This document shows positions 1 to 6,776 of a stretch of DNA of 15,212 bases, piece after piece. The notes under the pieces are model-generated. The model did no database searches, had not been told where the DNA came from, and saw only the letters and a list, made by a program, of their open reading frames with translations. Source of the DNA: CAYWOS01 sp964459985 (GTDB lineage Bacteria > Bacillota > Clostridia > Christensenellales > Aristaeellaceae); contig CAYWOS010000048.1 of assembly GCA_964459985.1 (NCBI GenBank), positions 1 to 15,212 of the forward strand. Reading direction: 5' to 3'. The translations under genes and the position numbers were made by a program. Numbering within the stretch: the stretch's first letter is position 1; each line of letters opens with the position of its first letter.

Positions 1-214
1 GAAGGGGCAGAGCCCCTTCGTTTTTCATCCGAAACCAGCGACATGCGCGGTGGTTTCGGAACGATTTTCCGCAGAAAATCGGTTCCTTACGCGTTTTTCC
101 GGCCGCGCGGCAAAGCCGCGCAGGAAAAACGTGCAAACCGCAAAAATGAAAGCTTCATTTTTGCGGAGGGTGTCGACTCTGTCGACACCCTCCGACGCCC
201 GTTTCGGGGCGTCG
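1..214. repeat. Multi-hairpin intergenic repeat, copy 1 (left end outside window)
   Basis: Nearly every base lies in one of seven consecutive hairpins: 1-19 (GAAGGGGC/GCCCCTTC), 29-59 (CCGAAACCA/TGGTTTCGG, with a possible inner GCG/CGC), 58-86 (GGAAC-GATTTTC/GAAAATC-G-GTTCC), 92-131 (CGTTTTTCC/GGAAAAACG enclosing GCGCGGC-AAA-GCCGCGC), 138-166 (13 bp around AGC), 165-193 (13 bp around TCT, containing GTCGAC twice) and 193-214 (CGACGCCC/GGGCGTCG). Positions 1-191 align without gaps to 6819-7009, with 11 differences by eye. The repeat ends 15 nt before the nagB stop codon, so nagB mRNA would carry it as 3' UTR. There is no coding potential: reading frames through it are by-products of GC-rich palindromes. 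It resembles complex bacterial intergenic palindromic elements (BIME-, ERIC- or MITE-like), but I do not recognise the family. Confidence 0.9.
193..214 (-). terminator. Possible nagB 3' hairpin (end hairpin of repeat copy 1)
   Basis: CGACGCCC pairs with GGGCGTCG around a 6-nt loop, 15 nt beyond the nagB stop on the minus strand. No U-tract follows directly, so intrinsic termination is uncertain. The first strong hairpin may act as an mRNA 3'-end stabiliser instead. This hairpin differs from the AGGGACGA hairpin at the equivalent end of copy 2. Confidence 0.4.
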
Positions 215-228
215 ATGATGCCGTTTCG

Positions 229-951
229 TTATCCCAGCAGGCTCGCGGCGTCGCGGTCGAGCAGGATGGTGACGCAGGGGTGCGTGCGCAGGATGGACGC
301 CTGCACGCGCGGCGTGATGTCGTGCAGCACCGTTTCGCGGATGGCGTTCGCCTTGTCCCGTCCCAGCGCGACCAGCACGATCTCGCGCGCCGCCATGATG
401 CCGCCGATGCCCAGCGAGATCGCCGAGGTGGGCACTCTTTCCCCCTCGCTGAAAAACCGCTTGTTGGCGTCGATGGTGCTTTGCGTGAGCGACACCGTCT
501 GCGTGCCGTATACCAGATGATCGGACGGCTCGTTGAAGCCGATGTGCCCGTTGCGGCCGATGCCCAGAAACTGGATATCGATGCCGCCGGCGGCGAGGAT
601 GGCCTGATCGTAGCGCGCGCATTCCGCCTGCATGTCGGGGGCGTTGCCGTCGGGCAGATAGGACGCCTTGAGGTTGATATGATCGAACAGTTCCTGCTTC
701 ATGAAGGAATGATAGCTGCACGGGTGCGTGACGGGCAGACCGCAGTATTCGTCCAGATTAAAGCTGACCGCCTTGGAGAAATCCAGCGCGCCCTCCCGAT
801 ACCATGAAATCAGCTGCTGATAGCAATCAATGGGCGTCGAGCCGGTGGCGAGCCCCAGCACGCTGTCCGGCTTACGGATGATCTGTGCGGCAAACAGCAT
901 GGCGGCCGCCGTGCCCGCCTGCCTGCCCGTATCGAAAACGTGAATCTGCAT
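229..951 (-). CDS. nagB: Glucosamine-6-phosphate deaminase NagB
   Basis: Cytosolic enzyme converting glucosamine-6-phosphate to fructose-6-phosphate plus ammonia, the step that joins amino-sugar catabolism to glycolysis. The 240-residue product has the normal length for Firmicute NagB. Visible motifs are the phosphate-binding LGLATGSTP (residues 32-40), FNLDEY with the catalytic Asp near residue 67, and GIGRNGHIGFNEP (130-142) with the catalytic His136 and Glu141. Asn at 134 replaces the Asp of E. coli NagB, as is usual in Bacillus-type enzymes. The ATG is preceded by GGGAGGGG (957-964) at a 5-nt gap and by a clear promoter at 990-1019. No nagA or PTS gene is visible on this side; its partners may lie to the left of the window. 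The 3' end runs directly into a hairpin-array repeat. Confidence 0.96.
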   Translation of the reverse strand: MQIHVFDTGRQAGTAAAMLFAAQIIRKPDSVLGLATGSTPIDCYQQLISWYREGALDFSKAVSFNLDEYCGLPVTHPCSYHSFMKQELFDHINLKASYLPDGNAPDMQAECARYDQAILAAGGIDIQFLGIGRNGHIGFNEPSDHLVYGTQTVSLTQSTIDANKRFFSEGERVPTSAISLGIGGIMAAREIVLVALGRDKANAIRETVLHDITPRVQASILRTHPCVTILLDRDAASLLG

Positions 952-989
952 GGATGCCCCTCCCGCGTTTCTTTCCTTGGTACGCCTGA

Positions 990-1019
990 ATTATAGCACA
1001 AACGATCATAAACGCGCAA
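990..1019 (-). promoter_or_regulatory. nagB promoter (extended -10, sigma-A type)
   Basis: Read on the minus strand, TTGCGC (1014-1019) is separated by 18 bp from a perfect TATAAT (990-995). The -10 is preceded by TGC, giving an extended -10. The predicted start lies about 30 nt upstream of the nagB ATG. No NagR-type operator was recognised. Confidence 0.75.
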
Positions 1020-1042
1020 TACCTTTGCGTGAATTTTGCACG

Positions 1043-1074
1043 AAAAAGCGCGGAATTGCATTCCGATGCCGCGC
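1043..1074 (-). terminator. Hairpin with U-tract on the minus strand, between divergent promoters
   Basis: GCGCGG (1048-1053) pairs with CCGCGC (1069-1074). On the minus strand the hairpin is followed by TTTTT (1043-1047). An alternative inner hairpin, GGAAT/ATTCC (1052-1064), competes with it. It would stop antisense transcription from the sporulation operon side before the nagB promoter. The function is inferred from shape only. Confidence 0.4.
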
Positions 1075-1099
1075 GATTCCCCTTTTTTTCGCGCGCGCG

Positions 1100-1133
1100 T
1101 TCGACACCGGGCGACGCGCCGTTTTCCTATACT
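1100..1133 (+). promoter_or_regulatory. spoIIG-type promoter with Spo0A box
   Basis: TTCGACA at 1100-1106 is an exact reverse complement of the 0A-box core TGNCGAA. It overlaps a -35-like TCGACA (1101-1106), followed after 21 bp by TATACT (1128-1133). A 0A box over a -35 placed too far from the -10 is the known layout of the Bacillus subtilis spoIIG promoter, where Spo0A~P compensates for the long spacer. The predicted start near 1140 leaves a leader of about 15 nt holding only the ribosome binding site. Confidence 0.6.
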
Positions 1134-1154
1134 GCGCGTAAGGAGGCGGCGCGC

Positions 1155-1907
1155 GTGGCTGTGACGGGCGAGGCGTTCGCGGCGATGAACCTGATGATGA
1201 ACGCGCTGATCCTGTCGCTCGCGGCGCGGCGCGCCGGGTGTCGGCTGACGGGCGCGCGGGCGTTCGCGGCGGCGCTGGCCGGCACGGCGTACGCGTTGGC
1301 CGCATGGGGATGGCTGCCGTATCTTCGCTCGCTGACGGGCGTGATGCTGTCGGGCGCGCTCATGGCGATGATCGCCTTCGGGCGCTGCGCGCGGGCAACG
1401 GCGTACGTGCTGATCGGCGGCTGTCTGGCGGCGGGCGTGACGGGGCTGCTGACGCGGCGCGGCATGCCGGCGGCGGCGGCGCTCGCGGTCTGCGCGGTGA
1501 CGCTGTGCCTGTCGGGGCGCGGCGGCGTCCGCGGCGGCGCGCGGGGCGCGGCGCTGATCGCCTATCGCGGCAGGGAAATCCGCGTGCCCCTGCTGCTGGA
1601 CACCGGCAATCTTCTGACCGATCCGACGACGGGGCGCGCCGTCGCCGTCGCGCCGTACAAATTAATCAGGGACATCCTGCCGCCGCTCTCGCCCGGCGAT
1701 CTGACGACGCTGCCAAGAGGCTTCTGGCTGCTTCGCGCGGGCACGGCGGGCGGGGAGAAAACTTTTATGTGCTTTCGCCCGGACGTCTTTCGCGTCCGGC
1801 AGGGCGTTGTTTTCAGGGAACGGGACGCCGTGATCGCCATCGCGGACATGCGTGCGGAGTACGCGCTGGTCGGCGGCGCGCTGATGACGAAAGGAAGATC
1901 GACATGA
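1155..1907 (+). CDS. spoIIGA: Sigma-E processing peptidase SpoIIGA
   Basis: Membrane-embedded aspartic protease that removes the pro-sequence of sigma-E after asymmetric division. The start is GTG at 1155, with TAAGGAGG (1139-1146) 8 nt upstream; reading further upstream would run through the promoter. The product is 250 residues, shorter than the roughly 300-residue Bacillus protein. The first 125 residues form a chain of hydrophobic segments matching the multi-span sensor half. The cytosolic half carries LLLDTGNLLTDP with the catalytic Asp at residue 149 in the DTGN motif. Arg-rich loops separate the membrane segments, which are very rich in Ala, Leu and Gly. The stop codon overlaps the sigE start as ATGA, so the protease and its substrate are translationally coupled. 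Identification rests on the DTGN motif plus position before sigE. Confidence 0.9.
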   Translation: MAVTGEAFAAMNLMMNALILSLAARRAGCRLTGARAFAAALAGTAYALAAWGWLPYLRSLTGVMLSGALMAMIAFGRCARATAYVLIGGCLAAGVTGLLTRRGMPAAAALAVCAVTLCLSGRGGVRGGARGAALIAYRGREIRVPLLLDTGNLLTDPTTGRAVAVAPYKLIRDILPPLSPGDLTTLPRGFWLLRAGTAGGEKTFMCFRPDVFRVRQGVVFRERDAVIAIADMRAEYALVGGALMTKGRST

Positions 1908-2617
1908 TTTGTTCGATGGATGTGAGAAACTGGCTCGCGTGGCTGATGACGCGCCTGAACGCGGGGAATATCTGTTATATCGGCGGCGCCGAACCCCTGC
2001 CGCAGCCGCTTTCGTGGGAGGAGGAGCAGGCGCTGATGCGCGAGCTGCCCGGCGACGACGGCGCCGTGCGCTCGGTGCTCATCGAGCGCAATTTGCGCCT
2101 GGTGGTGTTCATCGCGCGCAAGTTCGAGAATACCGACGTCGGGCTGGAGGATCTGATCTCCATCGGCACCATCGGGCTGATCAAGGCGGTCAACACCTTT
2201 GATCCCGGAAAAAAGATCAAATTGGCGACCTACGCCTCGCGCTGCATAGAAAACGAGGTGCTGATGCACCTGCGCCGCGTGAGCAAGCAGCGCCTCGAGG
2301 TATCGCTTGACGAGCCGCTCCGCACCGAGAACGACGGCAACGTTTTGTCGCTGTCCGACGTGCTGGGCACCGACGGCGACATGGTGTACCGCGAGATCGA
2401 GGAAAGCGACGAGCGCGAAATGCTGGCGGGCGCGCTGGCGCGGCTCAACGCGCGCGAACGCGCCATCATGCGGATGCGCTTCGGGCTGGGCGGCGGCGAG
2501 GAAATGACGCAAAAGCAGGTCGCCGACAGCCTGGGCATCTCGCAGTCCTACATCTCCCGGCTCGAGAAAAAGATCCTCTCGCGGCTCCAGACCGATATGG
2601 CGCGCATGTCGTCGTAA
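1904..2617 (+). CDS. sigE: RNA polymerase sporulation sigma factor SigE (pro-sigma-E)
   Basis: Mother-cell-specific sigma factor of early sporulation, 237 residues. It begins with an amphipathic pro-sequence of about 24 residues ending before YIGG (Tyr25). In the Bacillus protein SpoIIGA cuts just before the equivalent YIGG, so cleavage near Cys24/Tyr25 is expected. Region 2 is intact: NLRLVVFIARKF, then DLISIGTIGLIKAVNTFDP, then KLATYASRCIENEVLMHLRR. Region 4.2 shows the helix-turn-helix TQKQVADSLGISQSYISRLE. The ATG at 1904 overlaps the spoIIGA stop and has AAGGAA 7 nt upstream. The in-frame extension upstream to 1238 lies wholly inside spoIIGA and is rejected. No terminator is visible before sigG, so readthrough is possible. 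Confidence 0.97.
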   Translation: MICSMDVRNWLAWLMTRLNAGNICYIGGAEPLPQPLSWEEEQALMRELPGDDGAVRSVLIERNLRLVVFIARKFENTDVGLEDLISIGTIGLIKAVNTFDPGKKIKLATYASRCIENEVLMHLRRVSKQRLEVSLDEPLRTENDGNVLSLSDVLGTDGDMVYREIEESDEREMLAGALARLNARERAIMRMRFGLGGGEEMTQKQVADSLGISQSYISRLEKKILSRLQTDMARMSS

Positions 2618-2652
2618 GCGCGGCCGCCTTCTCATTTCTCCCCCCGCCCGCC

Positions 2653-2682
2653 GCATAGCCGTCCTTCGCGGGTGCCATACTG
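2653..2682 (+). promoter_or_regulatory. Putative sigma-G (or sigma-F) promoter of sigG
   Basis: GCATA (2653-2657) and CATACTG (2676-2682) are separated by 18 bp. They match the sigma-G consensus gHATR-18-CATnHTA except for the last base. Initiation near 2689 would leave a leader of about 14 nt containing GGAGG. In B. subtilis sigG has its own forespore promoter, used first by sigma-F and then by sigma-G. Confidence 0.6.
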
Positions 2683-2702
2683 CATAGGACGGAGGTGTCA
2701 GT

Positions 2703-3482
2703 ATGGTAAGCAACAAAGTGGAAATCTGCGGCGTGGACACGTCGACGCTGCCCGTGCTCACCAACGAAAGGATGCGCGAATTGTTCCCGCTCGTCCACGG
2801 CGGCGACCGCGAGGCGCGCGAGGAGTTCATTCGCGGCAATCTGCGGCTCGTGCTCAGCATCGTGCAGCGCTTTTCGGGGCGCGGCGAAAACATGGACGAT
2901 CTGTTTCAGGTCGGCTGCATCGGGCTGATCAAGGCGCTGGACCATTTCGACGTGACGCAGAACGTGCGCTTCTCGACCTACGCCGTGCCTATGATCATCG
3001 GCGAGATCCGCCGCTATCTGCGCGACAACAACCCCATCCGCGTAAGCCGCTCCCTGCGCGACACGGCGTACAAGGCGCTCAAGGCGCGCGACAGGCTGGT
3101 GCTTTCGCTCGACCGCGAGCCGACCGTCGAGGAAATCGCGCGGGAGCTCGGCGTGCCGCAGGAGGACGTCGTGTTCGCGCTGGAAGCGATTCAGGACCCC
3201 GTGTCGCTGTTCGAGCCGGTGTACAACGACGGCGGCGACGCCATCTATATCATGGATCAGGTCAGGGATGACAAGCATCAGGATGAAAAATGGCTCGAAA
3301 CCATCGCGCTCAAGGAAGCAATGCGCCGCTTGAGCGACCGCGAAAAGAAAATACTGCGCCTGCGCTTCTTCGAGGGGCGCACGCAGATGGAGGTCGCCGG
3401 CGAAATCGGCATATCGCAGGCGCAGGTGTCCAGGCTTGAGAAAAACGCGCTGCTGCACATGCGCAAATACGTCATGCCGTAG
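2703..3482 (+). CDS. sigG: RNA polymerase sporulation sigma factor SigG
   Basis: Late forespore sigma factor, 259 residues, normal length. The N-terminus NKVEICGVDTSTLPVL is the sigma-G signature. Region 2 reads NLRLVLSIVQRF, DDLFQVGCIGLIKALDHFD and RFSTYAVPMIIGEIRRYLRDNNPIRVSRSLR. Region 3 includes DAIQDPVSLFEPVYNDGG (with AIQDPVSLFEP strictly typical). Region 4 ends with the helix-turn-helix TQMEVAGEIGISQAQVSRLE. The ATG at 2703 has GGAGG (2691-2695) 7 nt upstream. There is no pro-sequence, as expected for this paralogue. It lies 85 bp after sigE, in the conserved spoIIGA-sigE-sigG order, with its own candidate promoter in the gap. A terminator follows at 3552-3588. Confidence 0.97.
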   Translation: MVSNKVEICGVDTSTLPVLTNERMRELFPLVHGGDREAREEFIRGNLRLVLSIVQRFSGRGENMDDLFQVGCIGLIKALDHFDVTQNVRFSTYAVPMIIGEIRRYLRDNNPIRVSRSLRDTAYKALKARDRLVLSLDREPTVEEIARELGVPQEDVVFALEAIQDPVSLFEPVYNDGGDAIYIMDQVRDDKHQDEKWLETIALKEAMRRLSDREKKILRLRFFEGRTQMEVAGEIGISQAQVSRLEKNALLHMRKYVMP

Positions 3483-3542
3483 GCGTTCGCAAACAAGTTG
3501 TAAATTGTTCGTCATAAAATGAAACAAAATGTTGATAGATTC

Positions 3543-3571
3543 TTGACAAATGCGCCGCCATCGCGTTTAAT
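3543..3571 (+). promoter_or_regulatory. Sigma-A promoter of the FAD oxidoreductase gene
   Basis: Perfect TTGACA (3543-3548), a 17-bp spacer and TTTAAT (3566-3571, five of six consensus bases). Initiation near 3578 gives a leader of about 29 nt with GGAGG. The spacer and -10 lie within the stem and loop of a terminator-like hairpin. Confidence 0.8.
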
Positions 3572-3588
3572 GATAGCGGCGCTTTTTT
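3552..3588 (+). terminator. Intrinsic terminator after sigG
   Basis: GCGCCGC (3552-3558) pairs with GCGGCGC (3576-3582) and is followed by TTTTTT (3583-3588). It lies about 70 nt beyond the sigG stop. The same bases hold the spacer and -10 of the downstream promoter. RNA started at that promoter contains at most the 3' arm and so escapes termination. Confidence 0.7.
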
Positions 3589-3606
3589 GCGCTTTGGAGG
3601 AGACCC

Positions 3607-5007
3607 ATGAAAACGGACGTATTGATTATCGGCGCGGGGCCGGCGGGGATTTTCACGGCGCTGGAGATGCGGCGCCGGGGCAGCAAAAAGAGCATCGTCA
3701 TCGTTGAAAAGGGCGCGGAGATCGGCGCGCGGCACTGCCCCAAGGTTAAAACGGGCGTGTGCGTCAACTGCCGCCCCTATTGCCATATCACCGCCGGGTT
3801 TTCGGGCGCAGGCGCGTTTTCGGACGGCAAACTGTCCCTTTCCGCAGAGGTCGGCGGGCAGCTGCCCGAGCTGATCGGCGAGGACTGCGCGCAGCGCATG
3901 ATCGAGTACACCGATAAAATCTATCTCGAGTTCGGCGCCGATTCGCGCGTCGAGGGCGTCAGCGACGGCGAGGAAATCAAGCGCATCCGCCTGCGCGCCA
4001 TCCGCGCGGGGCTCAAGCTGGTCGACTGCCCCATCCGGCATCTGGGCACGGAAAAGGCGCAGGCGCTGTACGCCGCCGTCGAGCGCCGCCTGCTCGAGCA
4101 GGGCGTCGGCATTCTGTTCGGGCGCAACTGCGTCAATCTGCTCATCGAGAACGGCGCGTGCGTGGGCGCGACGCTTGAAAAGAAGGGCGGAACGGAGGAC
4201 GTTTACGCCGACGAGGTCGTGGTCGCCACCGGCCGGCGCGGCGCGGACTGGCTGGAAAAGCTGTGCGAGGAGCACGGCATCGCGCATCAGCCGGGCACCG
4301 TGGATATCGGCGTGCGCGTCGAGGTGCGCAGCGAGGTGACGGAGGAGGTCAACCGCGCGCTGTACGAGAGCAAATTGGTCGGCTATCCGCGCCCCTTCAA
4401 GGATAAAACGCGCACCTTCTGCCAGAATCCCGGCGGTTTTGTCAGCCAGGAGAATTACGATAACCAGCTTGCCGTCGTCAACGGGCATTCGTATAAGGAA
4501 CTCAAAACCCAAAACACCAATCTGGCGATCCTCGTGTCTCATAATTTCAACTATCCCTTCAACCAGCCCATCGCCTACGCGCAGAAGGTGGGCGAACTGA
4601 CCAATATGCTCGGGAGCGGGCACATCCTCGTGCAGCGCTTCGGCGATATTTTAGACGGCAAACGCACATGGCAGAAGGAGCTTGCCCGCTCCAACCTGCG
4701 CCCGACGCTGCCCGACGCCGTGGCGGGCGACATCACCGCCGCCATGCCCTACCGTGCCATGACCGACATCATTCATTTCATGCAGGCGATGGACGAGGTG
4801 GTGCCCGGCTTTGCCGGCGCAGAAACGCTGCTCTATTCGCCCGAGCTGAAATTCTACTCCAATCGCGTCAAAATGGACGAGCATTTCAATACCAACATCA
4901 GGGGTCTGCACTGTCTGGGCGATTCGAGCGGCTGGACGCGCGGGCTGATGATGGCGTCGGTCATGGGCGTGATGATGGGGCAAAGGCTGGCCGACGCGGG
5001 CGTCTGA
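3607..5007 (+). CDS. NAD(P)/FAD-dependent oxidoreductase, COG2509-like
   Basis: Flavoprotein of 466 residues, full length, probably cytosolic; substrate unknown. The N-terminal Rossmann motif IIGAGPAG occupies residues 7-14, with the ribose-binding acidic residue Glu34 at the end of the second strand. A cysteine cluster follows (Cys44, Cys52, Cys55, Cys59), directly before the conserved GFSGAGAFSDGKLSLS. A second glycine motif, EVVVATGRRG, lies near residues 207-216. The C-terminus carries GLHCLGDSSGWTRGLMMASVMG, the usual final FAD-contact region of this family (residues split here by context: GDSSGWTRG is the core). These features match the family annotated as uncharacterised FAD-dependent dehydrogenase. 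The cysteine group could bind a metal or be redox active; this is inference. The ATG has GGAGG 6 nt upstream. It has its own promoter and is followed by another promoter, so it appears monocistronic. Confidence 0.85.
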   Translation: MKTDVLIIGAGPAGIFTALEMRRRGSKKSIVIVEKGAEIGARHCPKVKTGVCVNCRPYCHITAGFSGAGAFSDGKLSLSAEVGGQLPELIGEDCAQRMIEYTDKIYLEFGADSRVEGVSDGEEIKRIRLRAIRAGLKLVDCPIRHLGTEKAQALYAAVERRLLEQGVGILFGRNCVNLLIENGACVGATLEKKGGTEDVYADEVVVATGRRGADWLEKLCEEHGIAHQPGTVDIGVRVEVRSEVTEEVNRALYESKLVGYPRPFKDKTRTFCQNPGGFVSQENYDNQLAVVNGHSYKELKTQNTNLAILVSHNFNYPFNQPIAYAQKVGELTNMLGSGHILVQRFGDILDGKRTWQKELARSNLRPTLPDAVAGDITAAMPYRAMTDIIHFMQAMDEVVPGFAGAETLLYSPELKFYSNRVKMDEHFNTNIRGLHCLGDSSGWTRGLMMASVMGVMMGQRLADAGV

Positions 5008-5020
5008 CAGCAATTACCGC

Positions 5021-5049
5021 TTGATTTGCGCCGCTTCCGGCTCTACAAT
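5021..5049 (+). promoter_or_regulatory. Promoter of the L,D-transpeptidase gene
   Basis: TTGATT (5021-5026), a 17-bp spacer and TACAAT (5044-5049) form a good sigma-A promoter, 14 bp after the oxidoreductase stop. Initiation near 5056 gives a leader of about 27 nt with GAGGTG before the start codon. Confidence 0.75.
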
Positions 5050-5082
5050 TCTTATGGAACGAATGATAATGAGGTGCGCATG

Positions 5083-6729
5083 ATGAAAAGACTCGCCGCT
5101 TTGTGGATCACGCTTGTCCTGTTGGCCGCGCCGCTCGCCTTGGCCGAAACGCGGCCGCTGACGCTCGGCGACACGGGCGACGACGTGCTCGAACTGCAGA
5201 CGAGGCTGCGTCAGCTGAACTACTACATGGGCAAGGCGACGGGCACGTACGGCGATACGCTCGCCGCCGCCGTCGCCGCCGTGCAGACGGCCTATGGGCT
5301 GGAGGCGACCGGCGTCGCCGATCCGGGCACGCAGAAGATCATCTACGGCGAGTGCTACCGCCCGCTTTCCGCCGGCATGAGCGGGCTGGACGTCGAGCTT
5401 TTGCAGATCAAACTGACCGAATTGAACTACTATTGGGGCAACGTCACGGGAAACTATCTGGCCGGCACGACCGCGGCGATCACGACCATGCAAAGCGAGT
5501 TCGGCCTGCCGCCGACCGGCGTCGCCGACGTCGAGACGCAGCGCTTGCTGTTCGCGTGTTCCGTGCGTCCCACGCCCTCGCCCACGCCCGTTCCTTCGCC
5601 GTCGCCCTCGCCCACGCCGTATGTGTACCGCGCGTTCCCGGGCACGCTGCAAAAGGGCGATCAGAACAAGAACGTGCAGTTGGTGCAGGAGCGGCTGATG
5701 GAGCTGGGCTTCTTCACCTTCTATAAAACGACCACCGGCTTCTACGCGCAGACGGAGGCGGCGGTCGAACAGTTCCAGAAGTACAACGGTATCAAGGTAA
5801 CAGGCAGGGTTGATCAGAGAACGTGGGAAGCGCTGTTCGCCGAGGAAGGCGCGGTGGATACCCTGTCCACGCCCAAGCCCGCCGCCAAGGTTCCGTATTT
5901 TTTCGAGGTGGACGTCAGGAATCAATTGACCAAGGTGTGGAAATACGACGAGCAGACGAAGGATTACACCATTCTGTACAAGACGTTTTTGTGCTCGACC
6001 GGCACGACGTCCCATCCCACCGCGCCCGGCACGTATACCCTGAACGGGCGGCGCTCGACGTGGGCGGAATTCCCCAACTGGGGCGGCGGCATGGCGCAGT
6101 ATTGGGTGCGCATCGACGAATACAACGCCTTTCATTCGCTTTTGTATTCCACCAACGATCAGATGGCGCTGGTCGTATCCTCCTATAACAAGCTCGGGCA
6201 GCGCGCCTCGCACGGCTGCGTCCGCCTGACGCTCGCCGACGCCAAGTGGATCTACGACAACGTCGAGGAGGGCATGCGGGTCTGGGTGCACGAGGACGCC
6301 GCCGCCGATCCCGAACTGGTCTACATCAGTCAGCCGGGCGCGCTGGACAAATCGGTCATGCGGCCCGTCACCACGCCGACGCCGCCCGTATATGCCTATG
6401 ATCCTAAAACACCGCTCCCGCTTGACAATCGCACGATCAAGCTCGGCTCCTCGGGGCAGGACGTGTATTGGCTGCAAAGGAAGCTCGCCGAATGGGGCTA
6501 CTACGAGGGCACGGCGACCGGGCAGTTCCGCGAGGGCACGCAAAAGGCGGTCAAGGCGTATCAGCGCGCCGCCAAGCTGTCGGTGGACGGCATTGTGTCG
6601 AAAAACACGCTCAAGAGCCTGTACAACGCCGTGCTCGCCGAGTACGCCACGCCGACGCCCGCGCCAACCGCCACGCCTTCGCCCTCGCCTTCCCCGACCG
6701 TCAAGCCGACGCGCACACCCGCGCCGTAA
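5083..6729 (+). CDS. Secreted L,D-transpeptidase (YkuD) with four peptidoglycan-binding domains
   Basis: Predicted to make or remodel 3-3 cross-links in peptidoglycan outside the membrane. The 548-residue product begins with a signal peptide, MKRLAALWITLVLLAAPLALA. PG_binding_1 repeats follow at about 23-85 and 92-155, then a PTPSPTPVPSPSPSPTP linker, a third repeat at 185-253, the YkuD domain at about 270-403, a fourth repeat at 447-517 and a Pro/Thr/Ser tail. The catalytic motif SHGCVRL carries Cys379 and His377; an upstream His in NAFHSLLYS is the other conserved position. There is no LPXTG anchor, so wall retention probably relies on the binding repeats. ATG 5083 is chosen because GAGG (5071-5074) sits 8 nt away; the adjacent ATG 5080 is nearly as good. 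It has its own sigma-A-type promoter. Confidence 0.93.
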   Translation: MKRLAALWITLVLLAAPLALAETRPLTLGDTGDDVLELQTRLRQLNYYMGKATGTYGDTLAAAVAAVQTAYGLEATGVADPGTQKIIYGECYRPLSAGMSGLDVELLQIKLTELNYYWGNVTGNYLAGTTAAITTMQSEFGLPPTGVADVETQRLLFACSVRPTPSPTPVPSPSPSPTPYVYRAFPGTLQKGDQNKNVQLVQERLMELGFFTFYKTTTGFYAQTEAAVEQFQKYNGIKVTGRVDQRTWEALFAEEGAVDTLSTPKPAAKVPYFFEVDVRNQLTKVWKYDEQTKDYTILYKTFLCSTGTTSHPTAPGTYTLNGRRSTWAEFPNWGGGMAQYWVRIDEYNAFHSLLYSTNDQMALVVSSYNKLGQRASHGCVRLTLADAKWIYDNVEEGMRVWVHEDAAADPELVYISQPGALDKSVMRPVTTPTPPVYAYDPKTPLPLDNRTIKLGSSGQDVYWLQRKLAEWGYYEGTATGQFREGTQKAVKAYQRAAKLSVDGIVSKNTLKSLYNAVLAEYATPTPAPTATPSPSPSPTVKPTRTPAP

Positions 6730-6746
6730 GTGAAAACATCCGTATT

Positions 6747-6776
6747 AAAAGGGACGAACGCGCCGCGCTCGTCCCT
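6747..6776 (-). terminator. Left end hairpin, terminator for minus-strand transcripts
   Basis: AGGGACGA (6750-6757) and TCGTCCCT (6769-6776) pair, with an inner GCG/CGC. On the minus strand the hairpin is followed by TTTTAAT, a short U-tract. Transcripts of the GH10 gene would reach it only after crossing the whole array. Confidence 0.6.

Noticed and set aside
1..214. CRISPR array
   Set aside because: The hairpins are all different in sequence and are not separated by spacers; no repeat unit recurs within a copy apart from the end hairpin of copy 2.
43..807. Plus-strand reading frames through the hairpin array and opposite nagB
   Set aside because: They run through palindromes and the antisense of nagB. 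Their protein sequence is low in family-like motifs and rich in Arg.
1238..1903. N-terminal extension of SigE
   Set aside because: It lies out of frame within spoIIGA. The start at 1904 gives the expected pro-sequence and the coupled ATGA overlap.
1562..2893. Long minus-strand reading frame (443 codons) opposite spoIIGA, sigE and sigG
   Set aside because: It is antisense to three clearly conserved genes. Its composition is that of a GC-rich shadow frame, and it has no ribosome binding site.
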